Shown: positions 25,873-34,554 of the stretch, piece after piece
Layout: every line of letters starts with the position of its first letter
How positions within the stretch are numbered: position 1 is the first letter of the stretch
Origin: Arboricoccus pini
Lineage (GTDB): Bacteria; Pseudomonadota; Alphaproteobacteria; Geminicoccales; Geminicoccaceae
DNA length: 64,000 nucleotides
Assembly: GCF_900187945.1 (NCBI RefSeq)
Contig: NZ_FYEH01000002.1
Coordinates: forward strand, 310,001 to 374,000
Reading direction: 5' to 3'
Made by a program: the position numbers and the translations under genes
Notes under the pieces: model-generated
The model's database searches: none
Seen by the model: only the letters and a program-made list of their open reading frames with translations
Told to the model about the DNA's origin: nothing

Positions 25873-26967
25873 TTGAGGGTCCCCGCGATAGCAACCTGGC
25901 CACGTGGCGCGCGTTGGGCTGCCCTTCTCGTTGTCTCACTTTTGCTGGCCTACGGGCTGGAACAAGCGGGTCTGCCGGCGGCACTGCTCCTCGGGCCGAT
26001 GTTCGCCGGCATCCTTTTGGCCGTCCGTGGCGGTGCCGTGGCCGTGCCGCGCGTGCCCTATTTCATGTCGCAGGGGGTGATCGGCTGCCTGATCGCCTCC
26101 TCCATCACCCGCGGTATCCTTTTGACCTTCTATGCCGACTGGCCGCTCTTTACGGGCGTGGTGGTGACGACGCTCCTCCTGAGCGCCCTTTCAGGCTGGC
26201 TGATCAGCCGCCTCCGCATCCTACCTGGCACGACGGCCGTCTGGGGTTCCACGCCCGGCGGGGCCACCGCCATGGTGCTGATGTCGGCATCCTACGGTGC
26301 CGACCCGCAACTGGTCGCCTTCATGCAGTATAGCCGGGTCTTACTAGTCGCCCTGACGGCCTCGCTGGTGGCACGGCTCTGGGTCGATCCCCATGCAATG
26401 ACGGCGGCACCGATCGTCTGGTTTCCGCCGATCGAATGGCGAAGCGGGCTGGAATTGCTCTTGCTGGTCGTCGTGGGCGCCTGGCTCGGGCGGGTGCTGC
26501 GCCTGCCTGCTGGACCGATGCTCGTGCCCTTGGTCGTCGGCTCATGCCTGAACGTTCTCGGGCTGGTGATGCTGGATCTGCCCGAGTGGCTTTTGGCCTG
26601 CAGCTACATGCTCGTCGGCTGGACGATCGGGCTCCGCTTTACGGGCAAAAGCCTTCGCCATGCGGCACATGCCATGCCTCAGACTCTGGCGGCAACCCTT
26701 ATCCTGATCGCCTTTTGCGGTGCCCTGTCCTGGGTGCTGGTGCAGACGGTGGGTCTGGACCCGCTCACCGCCTATCTGGCAACCAGCCCGGGCGGCATGG
26801 ACTCGGTGGCGATCATTGCTGCTTCCAGCAATGTCGATATGTCCTTCGTCATGGCATTCCAGACGGTGCGCTTCGTCCTCGTCTTGATGACCGGCCCGGC
26901 GTTGGCGCGCCTGATCGCCCGGCTGGTGCCGCCTCTGCCGCAACCCGACGAAGGGCCGGTCCACTGA
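25873..26967 (+). CDS. AbrB-family integral membrane protein
   Basis: A 364-residue polytopic membrane protein with an internal duplication of the AbrB (E. coli) type. The two halves share the signatures STPGGATAMVLMSASYGAD and ATSPGGMDSVAIIAASSNVD. Despite the name, it is not the Bacillus DNA-binding AbrB; it looks like a transporter or membrane regulator of unknown substrate. Translation probably begins at TTG 25873, with GGAGA six bases upstream. A gene in the other direction, the Fae homologue, follows after 12 bases. Confidence 0.82.
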   Translation: MRVPAIATWPRGARWAALLVVSLLLAYGLEQAGLPAALLLGPMFAGILLAVRGGAVAVPRVPYFMSQGVIGCLIASSITRGILLTFYADWPLFTGVVVTTLLLSALSGWLISRLRILPGTTAVWGSTPGGATAMVLMSASYGADPQLVAFMQYSRVLLVALTASLVARLWVDPHAMTAAPIVWFPPIEWRSGLELLLLVVVGAWLGRVLRLPAGPMLVPLVVGSCLNVLGLVMLDLPEWLLACSYMLVGWTIGLRFTGKSLRHAAHAMPQTLAATLILIAFCGALSWVLVQTVGLDPLTAYLATSPGGMDSVAIIAASSNVDMSFVMAFQTVRFVLVLMTGPALARLIARLVPPLPQPDEGPVH

Positions 26968-26979
26968 AGGACGATGCGG

Positions 26980-27528
26980 CTAGATCTTACCGTCGAGCCC
27001 CATCTGATAGTATTTATGGACGATCTTCTCCTGGTTCTCGAGGAGCCAGTCGATGTCGGGCTCGTTGCTCATCGCCTTACGGATGGCTTCGGTCATCCCC
27101 CGGCGCTGAACATCGAAGAGGGCTTTGTGGTCGAGATTGTCCATGTCGACGACGGTGGGGGCCAGCCAGACCGAGCAGATGATGCCGATTTCATTGGCGC
27201 GATCCTTGGGAATATAGCCCGCGCGCACCGCGTCCAGGACGCCATTGGCGATCGCGTATTGGACGGTACCCATCAGGATATTGGTATAACGCGGGTTCTC
27301 GACGGTGACCTTGGAGACGCAAAGAGTCACCGGCCGGACCTGGACACCGGTATTGAGAATTGCGAAGACCCGGCTATGGCCCTTGACCTGGTCGCCGGTC
27401 AGGGTGGCGAGCGCGGTGCCGACCGGCCCGTCGAGGTCACCGATCACGACTTCCGGCTCGGCGGCGGTGCCTGGAGGGCCGTCAGCGACGAGGGCCTCGC
27501 CGGTTCGCAGGACGATGCGGTTGCTCAT
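26980..27528 (-). CDS. Formaldehyde-activating enzyme (Fae) homologue
   Basis: A 182-residue Fae-family protein. True Fae condenses formaldehyde with tetrahydromethanopterin, using a catalytic His (His17 in Methylorubrum Fae). By my alignment of the N-terminal strand (TAAEPEVVIGDLDGPVG), that His is replaced by Glu24. Other family blocks are present (VTLCVSKVTVENPRYTNILM, AGYIPKDRANEIGIICSVW, MSNEPDIDWLLENQEK). It is therefore more likely a Fae2/Fae3-like paralogue of unknown activity. No H4MPT-pathway gene is adjacent. It is convergent with the AbrB-type gene. Confidence 0.82.
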   Translation of the reverse strand: MSNRIVLRTGEALVADGPPGTAAEPEVVIGDLDGPVGTALATLTGDQVKGHSRVFAILNTGVQVRPVTLCVSKVTVENPRYTNILMGTVQYAIANGVLDAVRAGYIPKDRANEIGIICSVWLAPTVVDMDNLDHKALFDVQRRGMTEAIRKAMSNEPDIDWLLENQEKIVHKYYQMGLDGKI

Positions 27529-27638
27529 GGGGGCCTATCCAATCGCTCGTTTGTCGTTGTGGGCGCCAGCGTTAGCTCATGGACCGGCGGCGTGTCCATC
27601 GAGGATGTCCGGTCCTTTTTTGTAGCGAGGAAAATTGC

Positions 27639-27812
27639 ATGGCGGCACCAGGGTGCCTTCTCATCGTCTTGCTGCCGCTCCTGGGCGGCCTGATCGGCCA
27701 TTGGGCCGGCGGTAATGCGGGCATGGTATGGGGCCTCGGCCTGGGTGCCATAGCCGGCGTGGCCATCGGCGCCGGCATGGTCTGGATGCTGGCCAAGATG
27801 AAGCATTCCTAA
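27639..27812 (+). CDS. Small Gly-rich membrane protein (hypothetical)
   Basis: A 57-residue protein with two hydrophobic segments, CLLIVLLPLLGGLIGHWAG and MVWGLGLGAIAGVAIGAGMV, probably a helical hairpin with Gly-zipper character, then a short basic tail (AKMKHS). GAGGA sits seven bases before the ATG at 27639, which supports this start over an earlier in-frame one at 27579. It resembles the many small inner-membrane proteins of unknown role. It is convergent with the YedK gene, only three bases apart. Confidence 0.6.
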   Translation: MAAPGCLLIVLLPLLGGLIGHWAGGNAGMVWGLGLGAIAGVAIGAGMVWMLAKMKHS

Positions 27813-27815
27813 GGG

Positions 27816-28511
27816 TTAACGCTGTTTGTCGCGCCCTTGGATCGGCAAGGCCATTTCCGGGGTTGGCTCGACCCTGCTGTTCTTGACACTATCGGCAACG
27901 CGCCAGCCTTCCATGGCTTCAGCCGGGTGGACCTGGAGTATGTCGGCCGGCAGCGGCCCTGACCCCAGCCATCGCCTGGCCGCTTCATTGGTCAGGATGA
28001 CCGGCATGCGGTCATGGATGCGCATGATCTGATTGGCGTCGCCGATGATCAATGTGTAGCTGTCCCTCACCTCGCCCGTCTCCGGGTCAGGCGGTTCTTC
28101 CGACCATAGACCTGCCATCCAGAACGGCTCTCGATCCTTCATCGTGTAGTAGGACCAGGGCGCAGTGCCTTTTTCCCGGGCCAGTTTCTCGGGCTCCCAA
28201 AACCCCGTCGCCGGGATCAGGCATCGCTGCCGGCTCAAAGCACGCCAGGGCCAAGCAAGGAGCTTGTCGGACCTGGCATTGTTCATCGGATAAGGCGGCT
28301 GTTCCTTGACACCGGGAATGTAGAGACTCCAGCGCGCCCATTTCCAGGTCAGGCCACGCGTCGTCGGCCGCAGGATCAATCCGCGCTGCTTGATACCGAT
28401 ACGATAGCGGGGGGAGAATTCTTGCACTTCCCCGAGAAGCGGCATCTGGAGCGCGCGAGCTATCTCGTTGATGGCCTTGGATCGATGCGTGAGATTGTAG
28501 GCGTTGCACAT
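27816..28511 (-). CDS. SOS response-associated peptidase (YedK/SRAP)
   Basis: A 231-residue SRAP-domain protein of the YedK/HMCES family, which crosslinks to abasic sites in single-stranded DNA and shields them. The essential Cys2 follows Met1 (MCNAY; many relatives have MCGR). Other conserved residues lie in MNNARSDKL, IPATGFWEPEK (Glu) and MRIHDRMPVIL (His). I found no LexA box at its promoter, so SOS control is not evident. It lies next to corA on the same strand, 55 bases apart. Confidence 0.9.
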   Translation of the reverse strand: MCNAYNLTHRSKAINEIARALQMPLLGEVQEFSPRYRIGIKQRGLILRPTTRGLTWKWARWSLYIPGVKEQPPYPMNNARSDKLLAWPWRALSRQRCLIPATGFWEPEKLAREKGTAPWSYYTMKDREPFWMAGLWSEEPPDPETGEVRDSYTLIIGDANQIMRIHDRMPVILTNEAARRWLGSGPLPADILQVHPAEAMEGWRVADSVKNSRVEPTPEMALPIQGRDKQR

Positions 28512-28566
28512 TGGACGATCTTGGGATGCAACGTCTTGGCCGGCAAGATAAGTCGCAGCCGGATGC

Positions 28567-29553
28567 CTAGAGCCAGCCTTTTCGCTTGAAGAACAAGTAG
28601 GGGCAGATCGCCGAGGCGATCATGAGGATGATGGCCAGGGGATAGCCCAGATGCCAGGAGAGTTCGGGCATCTCCTGGAAATTCATGCCGTAGATGCTGG
28701 CGATCAGTGTGGGCGGCAGGAAGACGATCGCCAGCACCGAGAATATCTTGATGATGTTGGTCTGCTCGATATTGATGAGGCCCAGGGTCGCATCCAGGAG
28801 CAGGTTGACGTTGCCGGTGACGAAGCCCGTATGCTCGATGAGGCTGGCGACGTCGCGATTGATGACCTTGGCGCGTGCCCGGGCGTCCTTGCGCATCGAT
28901 GGCGGAATGACGTCGGTGGCGCTCACCGCCAAGAGGATGCGCTGCAGGGCGTGCAGGCACTCCCTGACCTTGGCTGTGGTGTCGCCGTTGCGGCCAATGC
29001 GTGCGAGAGCTTCGACGAGGTCGATCCGCTCCTCCTTCTTCTCGCTTTTCCTGGCGGCGGCGAAAATCTCCGAGGACATGTTCTCAAGGTCGTTGGAACC
29101 CCGCTCAAGCACGTCGGCCACACGCGCCACGGTCTGCTCCTGAATCCAGAAGAAAGCGGCCAGGCCCGAGTTAAGCGTGGGACCGATGCGATCCAGCCTG
29201 CCCGACATGGTGCGGAACGGCTGCGGGTCGGCGTAGCGCAGGGTGACCAGCATCTCGCCCTTGATAATGAAGGTAATCTCGACCGTGTCGGGCGGCGGGC
29301 TATCGGCATTGATGAGGACGGTGGCGGTGAGCACGATGGCCCCGCCTTCCTCATAAACCCGCGAGGAAGCCTCGATCTCCTGCATCTCTTCGCGGGTAGG
29401 CAATTCAACGCCCAGCCATCGCTCGACGCGACGGATTTCTTCCTGGCTCGGCGTCCAGGCATCGATCCAGACAGTATCGGCATCGATCGGGAGAGCCGGA
29501 TCTCTCTCTTCCCAATCGAGCCGGCGTGCCTGGCGCTTGTAGAATCCGAGCAT
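28567..29553 (-). CDS. CorA-family Mg2+/Co2+ channel
   Basis: A 328-residue CorA-type divalent cation channel. It has a large soluble N-terminal domain with long helices, then two C-terminal membrane helices. The GMN motif that forms the pore mouth is in SIYGMNFQEMPEL, and the C-terminus is short and basic (FKRKGWL). It forms pentamers in the inner membrane and admits Mg2+, or Co2+ and Ni2+. The ATG at 29553 has GGAGA upstream and is preferred to a TTG at 29565. Confidence 0.9.
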   Translation of the reverse strand: MLGFYKRQARRLDWEERDPALPIDADTVWIDAWTPSQEEIRRVERWLGVELPTREEMQEIEASSRVYEEGGAIVLTATVLINADSPPPDTVEITFIIKGEMLVTLRYADPQPFRTMSGRLDRIGPTLNSGLAAFFWIQEQTVARVADVLERGSNDLENMSSEIFAAARKSEKKEERIDLVEALARIGRNGDTTAKVRECLHALQRILLAVSATDVIPPSMRKDARARAKVINRDVASLIEHTGFVTGNVNLLLDATLGLINIEQTNIIKIFSVLAIVFLPPTLIASIYGMNFQEMPELSWHLGYPLAIILMIASAICPYLFFKRKGWL

Positions 29554-29666
29554 CAAGATCTCCAAAGGGGGCCGCGGCTCGACGCCGGGCCGCTTTAGAC
29601 CGGCGTGAGATTGAAAGGAAGGTTCGAGAGCGTCACGATTTCATGGGGCCCTTGGTCACTGGCCGA

Positions 29667-30413
29667 TCAGCGAATGCAGCGGGCGCGCAGCCGGTTGGAG
29701 TTCTGGTTGCGCGGATCATCGTACTCGGCGTGACGGGTGCGTGCCGCGTCGACCCCCTCGGTGAGGGCCTGGGCCACGATGTCGCTAATTCTTTTGGCCA
29801 GGGCTTCGGCCAGCTTTTGTGTGTCGTTGCCATGGACGATGCCGGAGATCGTGCGCAAGCGGGGCGGCAGGATGCCCGCCGCCTGGCGGACGACTTGGTT
29901 GTTGTAGCCCACATGCTTCATTTCGTGCTCGAGAATGGCCGCATCCCAGCAACTGCCGGCGTCGCTGGTCTTGACGATGAGCACCTCCTGCGCTGCCTGC
30001 AGCTGAACCTTGATGTCGCTCGGATGCAGGCAAAGCGTGCTGCCATCCATGGCAGCGGCAAAGCGTATCGGCCCGACGCGATAGCTAAAGCGCACCTTGG
30101 TTAGGCCCAGAACGCGGCCGGCACGTGAATGCTGGCTGCCGAGCTGGCGGGCTACATAGGTAAGTTGCTGCGCGTTCAACGAGCGGTCGATGGGCGGCTT
30201 CGTCGTCGGTCGCACGTCGATCTCGATGAGTGGTTTCGGCAGAACCTGGACATTGCAGCCGAGCGGCGTGTCCGTTGGTGGGACCAGCTGGCTGGTGGCC
30301 GACGGCAGGCTTGGTGGTGCCTGCGTCGCCTCGTTCGCCGCCGCCATGGGCGCGAACGAGGCCAGCAGCGCCAGGCGGCCAGCCAAGTTGAACGCGCGCA
30401 AGGCTCGTCTCAC
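29667..30413 (-). CDS. Secreted HExxH protein, possible zinc metallopeptidase
   Basis: A 248-residue exported protein. The N-terminus is basic and hydrophobic with a likely cleavage after AANE near residue 27, followed by a Pro/Thr-rich stretch. The mature part contains ILEHEMKHVGYNNQVV, an HExxH zinc motif with a basic residue at the fourth position. The likely third ligand is not obvious. Four Cys (LGCNV, TLCLH, SCWDA, ARCIR) could pair in the periplasm. The GTG start overlaps the dnaE2 stop (GTGA) and has AAGGAAGGA upstream, so it is translationally coupled to dnaE2. Confidence 0.55.
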   Translation of the reverse strand: MRRALRAFNLAGRLALLASFAPMAAANEATQAPPSLPSATSQLVPPTDTPLGCNVQVLPKPLIEIDVRPTTKPPIDRSLNAQQLTYVARQLGSQHSRAGRVLGLTKVRFSYRVGPIRFAAAMDGSTLCLHPSDIKVQLQAAQEVLIVKTSDAGSCWDAAILEHEMKHVGYNNQVVRQAAGILPPRLRTISGIVHGNDTQKLAEALAKRISDIVAQALTEGVDAARTRHAEYDDPRNQNSNRLRARCIR

Positions 30414-33400
30414 CGAAAATTCCTTCCTTCAGGAATGACATCCCGCACGGCCAGGGCTGCGGCACGCTCCCGGCCCTCGGATCCGTCCGAGCGATCGGAC
30501 GGCTCGGGCGACAGGTCCGCGTCCTTCAGCCGGGCCAAAGCGGGTGTCAAGTCGACGGGCCGCCTGGCGATGACATGAATGACTTTCCCCACCCGCTGCA
30601 ACCGGCCGGCCACGCCCATGAAGCGACTGCCGAGGAGGATGCGGCGATAGCGGGCAAAGACATCCGGCCAGACGATGACATTGACCGGGCCGGTCTCATC
30701 CTCGAGCGTCATGAAGATGACCCCCTTGGCGCTCCCGGGCCGCTGGCGCAGGAGAACGAGGCCCGCGACCTTCACGATCTCCGGCGCTCCCGGCTCCGCC
30801 AGGGTGCAGGCGGCAACATAGCTCCTGTCCGTCAGCCAGTCGCGCAGGAAGGCTATCGGATGGCCCTTCAAGGAAAGGCCGAGGCGGCCATAATCGGCGA
30901 TGACCTCCTCGCCTCTTCCGAGCGGCGGCAAATCCTCCGCGCCCGCGTCGAGCAGTTCCGCCGGGGGCCGGTTCGAGCCTTCCTTGGCTGGCATCTCGAG
31001 GAGCGGCAGACGAGGATCCAAAATCGCCTCGACGATCCAAAGGGCCAGGTGCCTGCCGATGCCGAGCGAGCGGAACGCGTCGGCATCGGCCAGAAGAATG
31101 AGGACCTCGCGTCCCATCTGGACGCGGGCCCAAAGATCCTCGATCGACCGATAGGCACCTCCTTCGGCCCGGACCCGGACGATCGCCGCCGCCGCCGCCA
31201 GACGCATTCCCTTGATCTGACGAAAGCCGAGCCGCACGCGATCCTTTCGCTTGAAGGAGGGAGTGCAGGCTTCCAGGACCGTATCCCAAAAACTGTGATT
31301 GACGTCCGGCGCCTCGACCTCGACCTCGTGCCTTCTCGCATCCCCTACGAGCTGAGCTGGCGCATAGAATCCCATCGGCTGGGCATTCAAGATGGCGGCC
31401 AGAAAAATGTCGGGATGATGGCGCTTCAGCCAGGCTGAGACATAGACGAGGAGCGCGAAGCTGGCCGCATGACTCTCGGGAAAGCCGTAATAGCCAAACC
31501 CCTCGATCTGGCGAAAGCAGCGCTCGGCGAACTCCCGCTCATAGCCCCTCGCGATCATCCCTTCGATCAGCCGGTTCTCGTAATATTCGAGGCGGCCTTT
31601 GTGCTTGAAGGTCGCCATGGCGCGCCTGAGGCCATCCGCTTCGGCGGCCGTGAACCCCGCGGCGACGATGGCGATCTGCATCGCCTGCTCCTGGAACAAA
31701 GGCACGCCCTTGGTCTTGCCCAGCACCGCCTCGAGTTCGGGCTTGGGATAGATGATGGGCTCCAGGCCGTCGCGGCGACGCAGATAAGGATGAACCATGT
31801 CACCCTGAATCGGCCCCGGCCGCACGATCGCCACCTCGATCACGAGATCGTAATATTCCATGGGCCGCAGGCGCGGCAGCATCGACATCTGCGCCCGGCT
31901 CTCGACCTGGAAGACGCCGATCGAATCCGCCTCGCAGAGCATCTCATAGGTCTCAAGATCCTCCTCGGGCAGCGTGGCGAGATCGAGATCCAGCCCCCGA
32001 TGTGCCCGCAAAAGATCGAAGGCGCGGCGAATGCAGGAGAGCATACCCAGAGCCAAAACGTCGATCTTGAGCATGCCCAAAGCTTCGATATCGTCCTTGT
32101 CCCACTCGACGACGGTGCGATCCTCCATGGCGGCATTATGGATCGGCACCAGGTCGCGCAACGGGCTTCGGGCTATGACGAAGCCACCCGTGTGCTGCGA
32201 GAGATGACGGGGGAAATCGATCAGCGTGGCAGCAAGCTCGAGCGTCATGAGAATGCGCCCGTCGGTCAGGGGAATGCCCGCCTCCCGCATCGCCTCCGGT
32301 GATACGCCGTCGCGTCCCCAGCCCCAGATCGTGCGGCTGAGGGCTGCCTGCATGTCGGCTCCGATCCCCATCACCTTGGCGACCTCGCGAAGGGCACTCT
32401 TGGCGCGATAGCGGATCACCGTGGCGACGATGCCCGCATGGTCGCGGCCATAGCGCTCGAAGATCCACTGCATGACCTCCTCGCGCCGCTCATGCTCGAA
32501 ATCGACGTCGATGTCGGGTGGCTCGTTGCGCTCGCCCGAGAGGAAGCGCTCGAAGAGCAGATTGATCTTCGCCGGATCGACCGAGGTAATGCCAAGGACA
32601 TAGCAGACGGCGGAATTGGCGGCCGAACCCCGCCCCTGGCAGAGAATACCCTTCTCCCTGGCATGGCGGACGATATCGTCGACGGTCAGGAAATAGGGCG
32701 CGTAGTTCAGGCTCTCGATCAGCGCCAGCTCGTGCGCCACCGCCTTTACCACCTTGTCGGGAGTACCGCCCGGATAGCGCCAGGGCAGCCTTGCCGCCAC
32801 GCGATGCGCCAGTTCTCCCTGGGGCGTGCGCCCCTCATAGGTGGGCTCGATCGGATAATCATAAGCCAGATCGTCGAGCGAGAAACGGATGCGGCCCAAA
32901 ATCTCGTGCCCGGCTGCCAGGGCATCGGGGTAATCAGCGAAGAGCATGGCCATCGCGGCTGGCGAGCGCAAATGGCGCTCGGCATGGGCAAAGAGGCGAT
33001 AACCTGCCGTCGCGATCGTGCAATGCTCGCGAATGCAGGTCAGCACATCCTGCAAGGGCCGCCGCTCGGCCAGATGATAATGGACGTCGCCCGTCGCTAG
33101 AAGCGGCAGGCCGGCCTCCCGCGCCAGCGCGGCCAGGGCGGCCAGGCGATGATCGTCGCAGCCATCCATCCGGTGCTGGAGGACGAGCCAGAAGGATCCC
33201 CGCCAACGCCGCCCGAGATCGGCTAGAAGCCTCCTGAAGGCCTGACCCTGCGCCTCGTCCTCGAGCAGGGTCTCGGGCGGCAGCACCGCCAGGAGCTGGC
33301 CGGCCCCCAGGGCGGTCAGATCGCCGAGACGCAAGACGCAGCGTCCCTTGGTGGTGCGCCGATTGCCCGTGGTCAAAAGCGAGGTCAAGCGCGCATAGGC

Positions 33401-33715
33401 GGGTCGATCGGTGGGCCAGCAAAGGAAGGAAGGCCCGTCCTCGATATCAAGCCGCACACCGACGACGAAGCGAATGGCCGGCTTCGCCGCTTCCTGCCCC
33501 GTAAGCCCGGCCGCTTCCATCTCCCTGGCCTTTGCCGCCTGCAGTTCCTTGGCCTTTACATGCGCGCGGACCACGCCGGCCAAGGAATTACGGTCGGTCA
33601 ATGCCATGCCGGCAAGGCCGAGCTCGGCCGCCCGCACGATCAGCTCCTCGGGATGCGAGGCGCCGCGCAGGAAGCTGAAATTGCTGGTGACCTGCAGCTC
33701 GACATAAGAACACAT
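30410..33715 (-). CDS. dnaE2: Error-prone DNA polymerase DnaE2 (ImuC)
   Basis: A 1101-residue C-family polymerase of the DnaE2/ImuC type, used for translesion synthesis and SOS mutagenesis. The PHP domain begins at once (ELQVTSNFSFLRGASHPEEL). The palm domain holds the catalytic acids, including PDIDVDFEHERREEV, and the C-terminus has an OB-fold (VKVAGLVLLRQRPGSAKG). ATG 33715 gives the standard N-terminus but has no ribosome site; a TTG at 33766 is possible. A LexA box overlaps this ATG. The usual imuA and imuB partners are not adjacent: the next gene upstream is creA. Confidence 0.94.
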   Translation of the reverse strand: MCSYVELQVTSNFSFLRGASHPEELIVRAAELGLAGMALTDRNSLAGVVRAHVKAKELQAAKAREMEAAGLTGQEAAKPAIRFVVGVRLDIEDGPSFLCWPTDRPAYARLTSLLTTGNRRTTKGRCVLRLGDLTALGAGQLLAVLPPETLLEDEAQGQAFRRLLADLGRRWRGSFWLVLQHRMDGCDDHRLAALAALAREAGLPLLATGDVHYHLAERRPLQDVLTCIREHCTIATAGYRLFAHAERHLRSPAAMAMLFADYPDALAAGHEILGRIRFSLDDLAYDYPIEPTYEGRTPQGELAHRVAARLPWRYPGGTPDKVVKAVAHELALIESLNYAPYFLTVDDIVRHAREKGILCQGRGSAANSAVCYVLGITSVDPAKINLLFERFLSGERNEPPDIDVDFEHERREEVMQWIFERYGRDHAGIVATVIRYRAKSALREVAKVMGIGADMQAALSRTIWGWGRDGVSPEAMREAGIPLTDGRILMTLELAATLIDFPRHLSQHTGGFVIARSPLRDLVPIHNAAMEDRTVVEWDKDDIEALGMLKIDVLALGMLSCIRRAFDLLRAHRGLDLDLATLPEEDLETYEMLCEADSIGVFQVESRAQMSMLPRLRPMEYYDLVIEVAIVRPGPIQGDMVHPYLRRRDGLEPIIYPKPELEAVLGKTKGVPLFQEQAMQIAIVAAGFTAAEADGLRRAMATFKHKGRLEYYENRLIEGMIARGYEREFAERCFRQIEGFGYYGFPESHAASFALLVYVSAWLKRHHPDIFLAAILNAQPMGFYAPAQLVGDARRHEVEVEAPDVNHSFWDTVLEACTPSFKRKDRVRLGFRQIKGMRLAAAAAIVRVRAEGGAYRSIEDLWARVQMGREVLILLADADAFRSLGIGRHLALWIVEAILDPRLPLLEMPAKEGSNRPPAELLDAGAEDLPPLGRGEEVIADYGRLGLSLKGHPIAFLRDWLTDRSYVAACTLAEPGAPEIVKVAGLVLLRQRPGSAKGVIFMTLEDETGPVNVIVWPDVFARYRRILLGSRFMGVAGRLQRVGKVIHVIARRPVDLTPALARLKDADLSPEPSDRSDGSEGRERAAALAVRDVIPEGRNFR

Positions 33716-33722
33716 AGAGAAC
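33708..33722 (-). promoter_or_regulatory. LexA (SOS) box over the dnaE2 start codon
   Basis: GAACACATAGAGAAC fits the alphaproteobacterial SOS box GAAC-N7-GAAC (GTTC-N7-GTTC on the coding strand). The dnaE2 ATG (33713-33715) lies inside it. LexA bound here would block initiation or early elongation. If the ATG is correct, the transcript may be leaderless or the box lies at the +1 region. Confidence 0.85.
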
Positions 33723-33860
33723 AAATGGCGCGGCCGGGCCGATTTGGCAAATGCCGGACGGACCAACCGGCACGCTGCCCGGCCGGTCGCCAGGAGGCAG
33801 CAAAAGTCTCGTCATGCCGCAATAAATTGCGGCCGCGAGGCTGCCGCGGCCAGCCTCGGG

Positions 33861-34337
33861 CTACTCCTTCCAGGTCGGATTCGCGGCGAAAAGCGGCACC
33901 GTCGAGATGGCCATCTTGGCGCTACCGTCCTTGATCTGGCGGGAATAAGCGACGTAGATCAACGAGTTGTCCTTCTCGTCATAGATCCGCCGGACGGCCA
34001 GCGCCTTGAAGATCAGGCTCTGGCGCTGGCTGAAAATTTCCTCACCCTTGGCCCCCTTGGCGATCTTGCCGATCACGATCGCCCCGGTCTGCCGGCAGGC
34101 GATCGAGCTGTTCGAGGGGTCCTCGAACCAGTTGCCCTTGCGCAGCTTGTCGATCAGGCCGCGATCGAAATAGGTGACATGGCAGGTCACACCCTCGACG
34201 GCTGGATCGGTGATTGCCTCGACGACGATGTCATTGCCGGTCCAGTCCGTGCCGAAGCGGCCCACCTCGTCGGCCCGGACGGCAGGCATGGCCAGCAGCA
34301 AGGCGCCGGCGAAAAAGGCAAAACCGAGCATGCGCAT
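33861..34337 (-). CDS. creA: CreA-family periplasmic protein
   Basis: A 158-residue exported protein, the usual CreA length. A signal peptide (MRMLGFAFFAGALLLAMPA, cleaved after VRA) is followed by DEVGRFGTDWTGNDIVVEA, DPAVEGVTCHVTYFDRG, DPSNSSIACRQTG and the C-terminal VAYSRQIKDGSAKMAISTVPL, all CreA marks. Two Cys may form a disulfide. Its function is unknown, although conserved. I chose the ATG at 34337, which has AGGA upstream; an in-frame extension to 34445 has no coding character. Confidence 0.9.
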   Translation of the reverse strand: MRMLGFAFFAGALLLAMPAVRADEVGRFGTDWTGNDIVVEAITDPAVEGVTCHVTYFDRGLIDKLRKGNWFEDPSNSSIACRQTGAIVIGKIAKGAKGEEIFSQRQSLIFKALAVRRIYDEKDNSLIYVAYSRQIKDGSAKMAISTVPLFAANPTWKE

Positions 34338-34554
34338 TCTAAATCCTGTCCCTCTCATGAGGCGCCGGTGAATGATCCCCGGTGCCGGCGCGCACCATGC
34401 CGCGAGCATAAGGGAGGAATAAGTCTGTGCGAGCGGTGGCGCCACGTCGATCGACGATCCTTGCCAAGGTGTCGCTCAGGCTCGCCACCCAGCGATTGGC
34501 GGGAAGCCCGATTGCGCCTAGATCCTTGGCCGACGAGCATTCCTGGGCGTTTCG

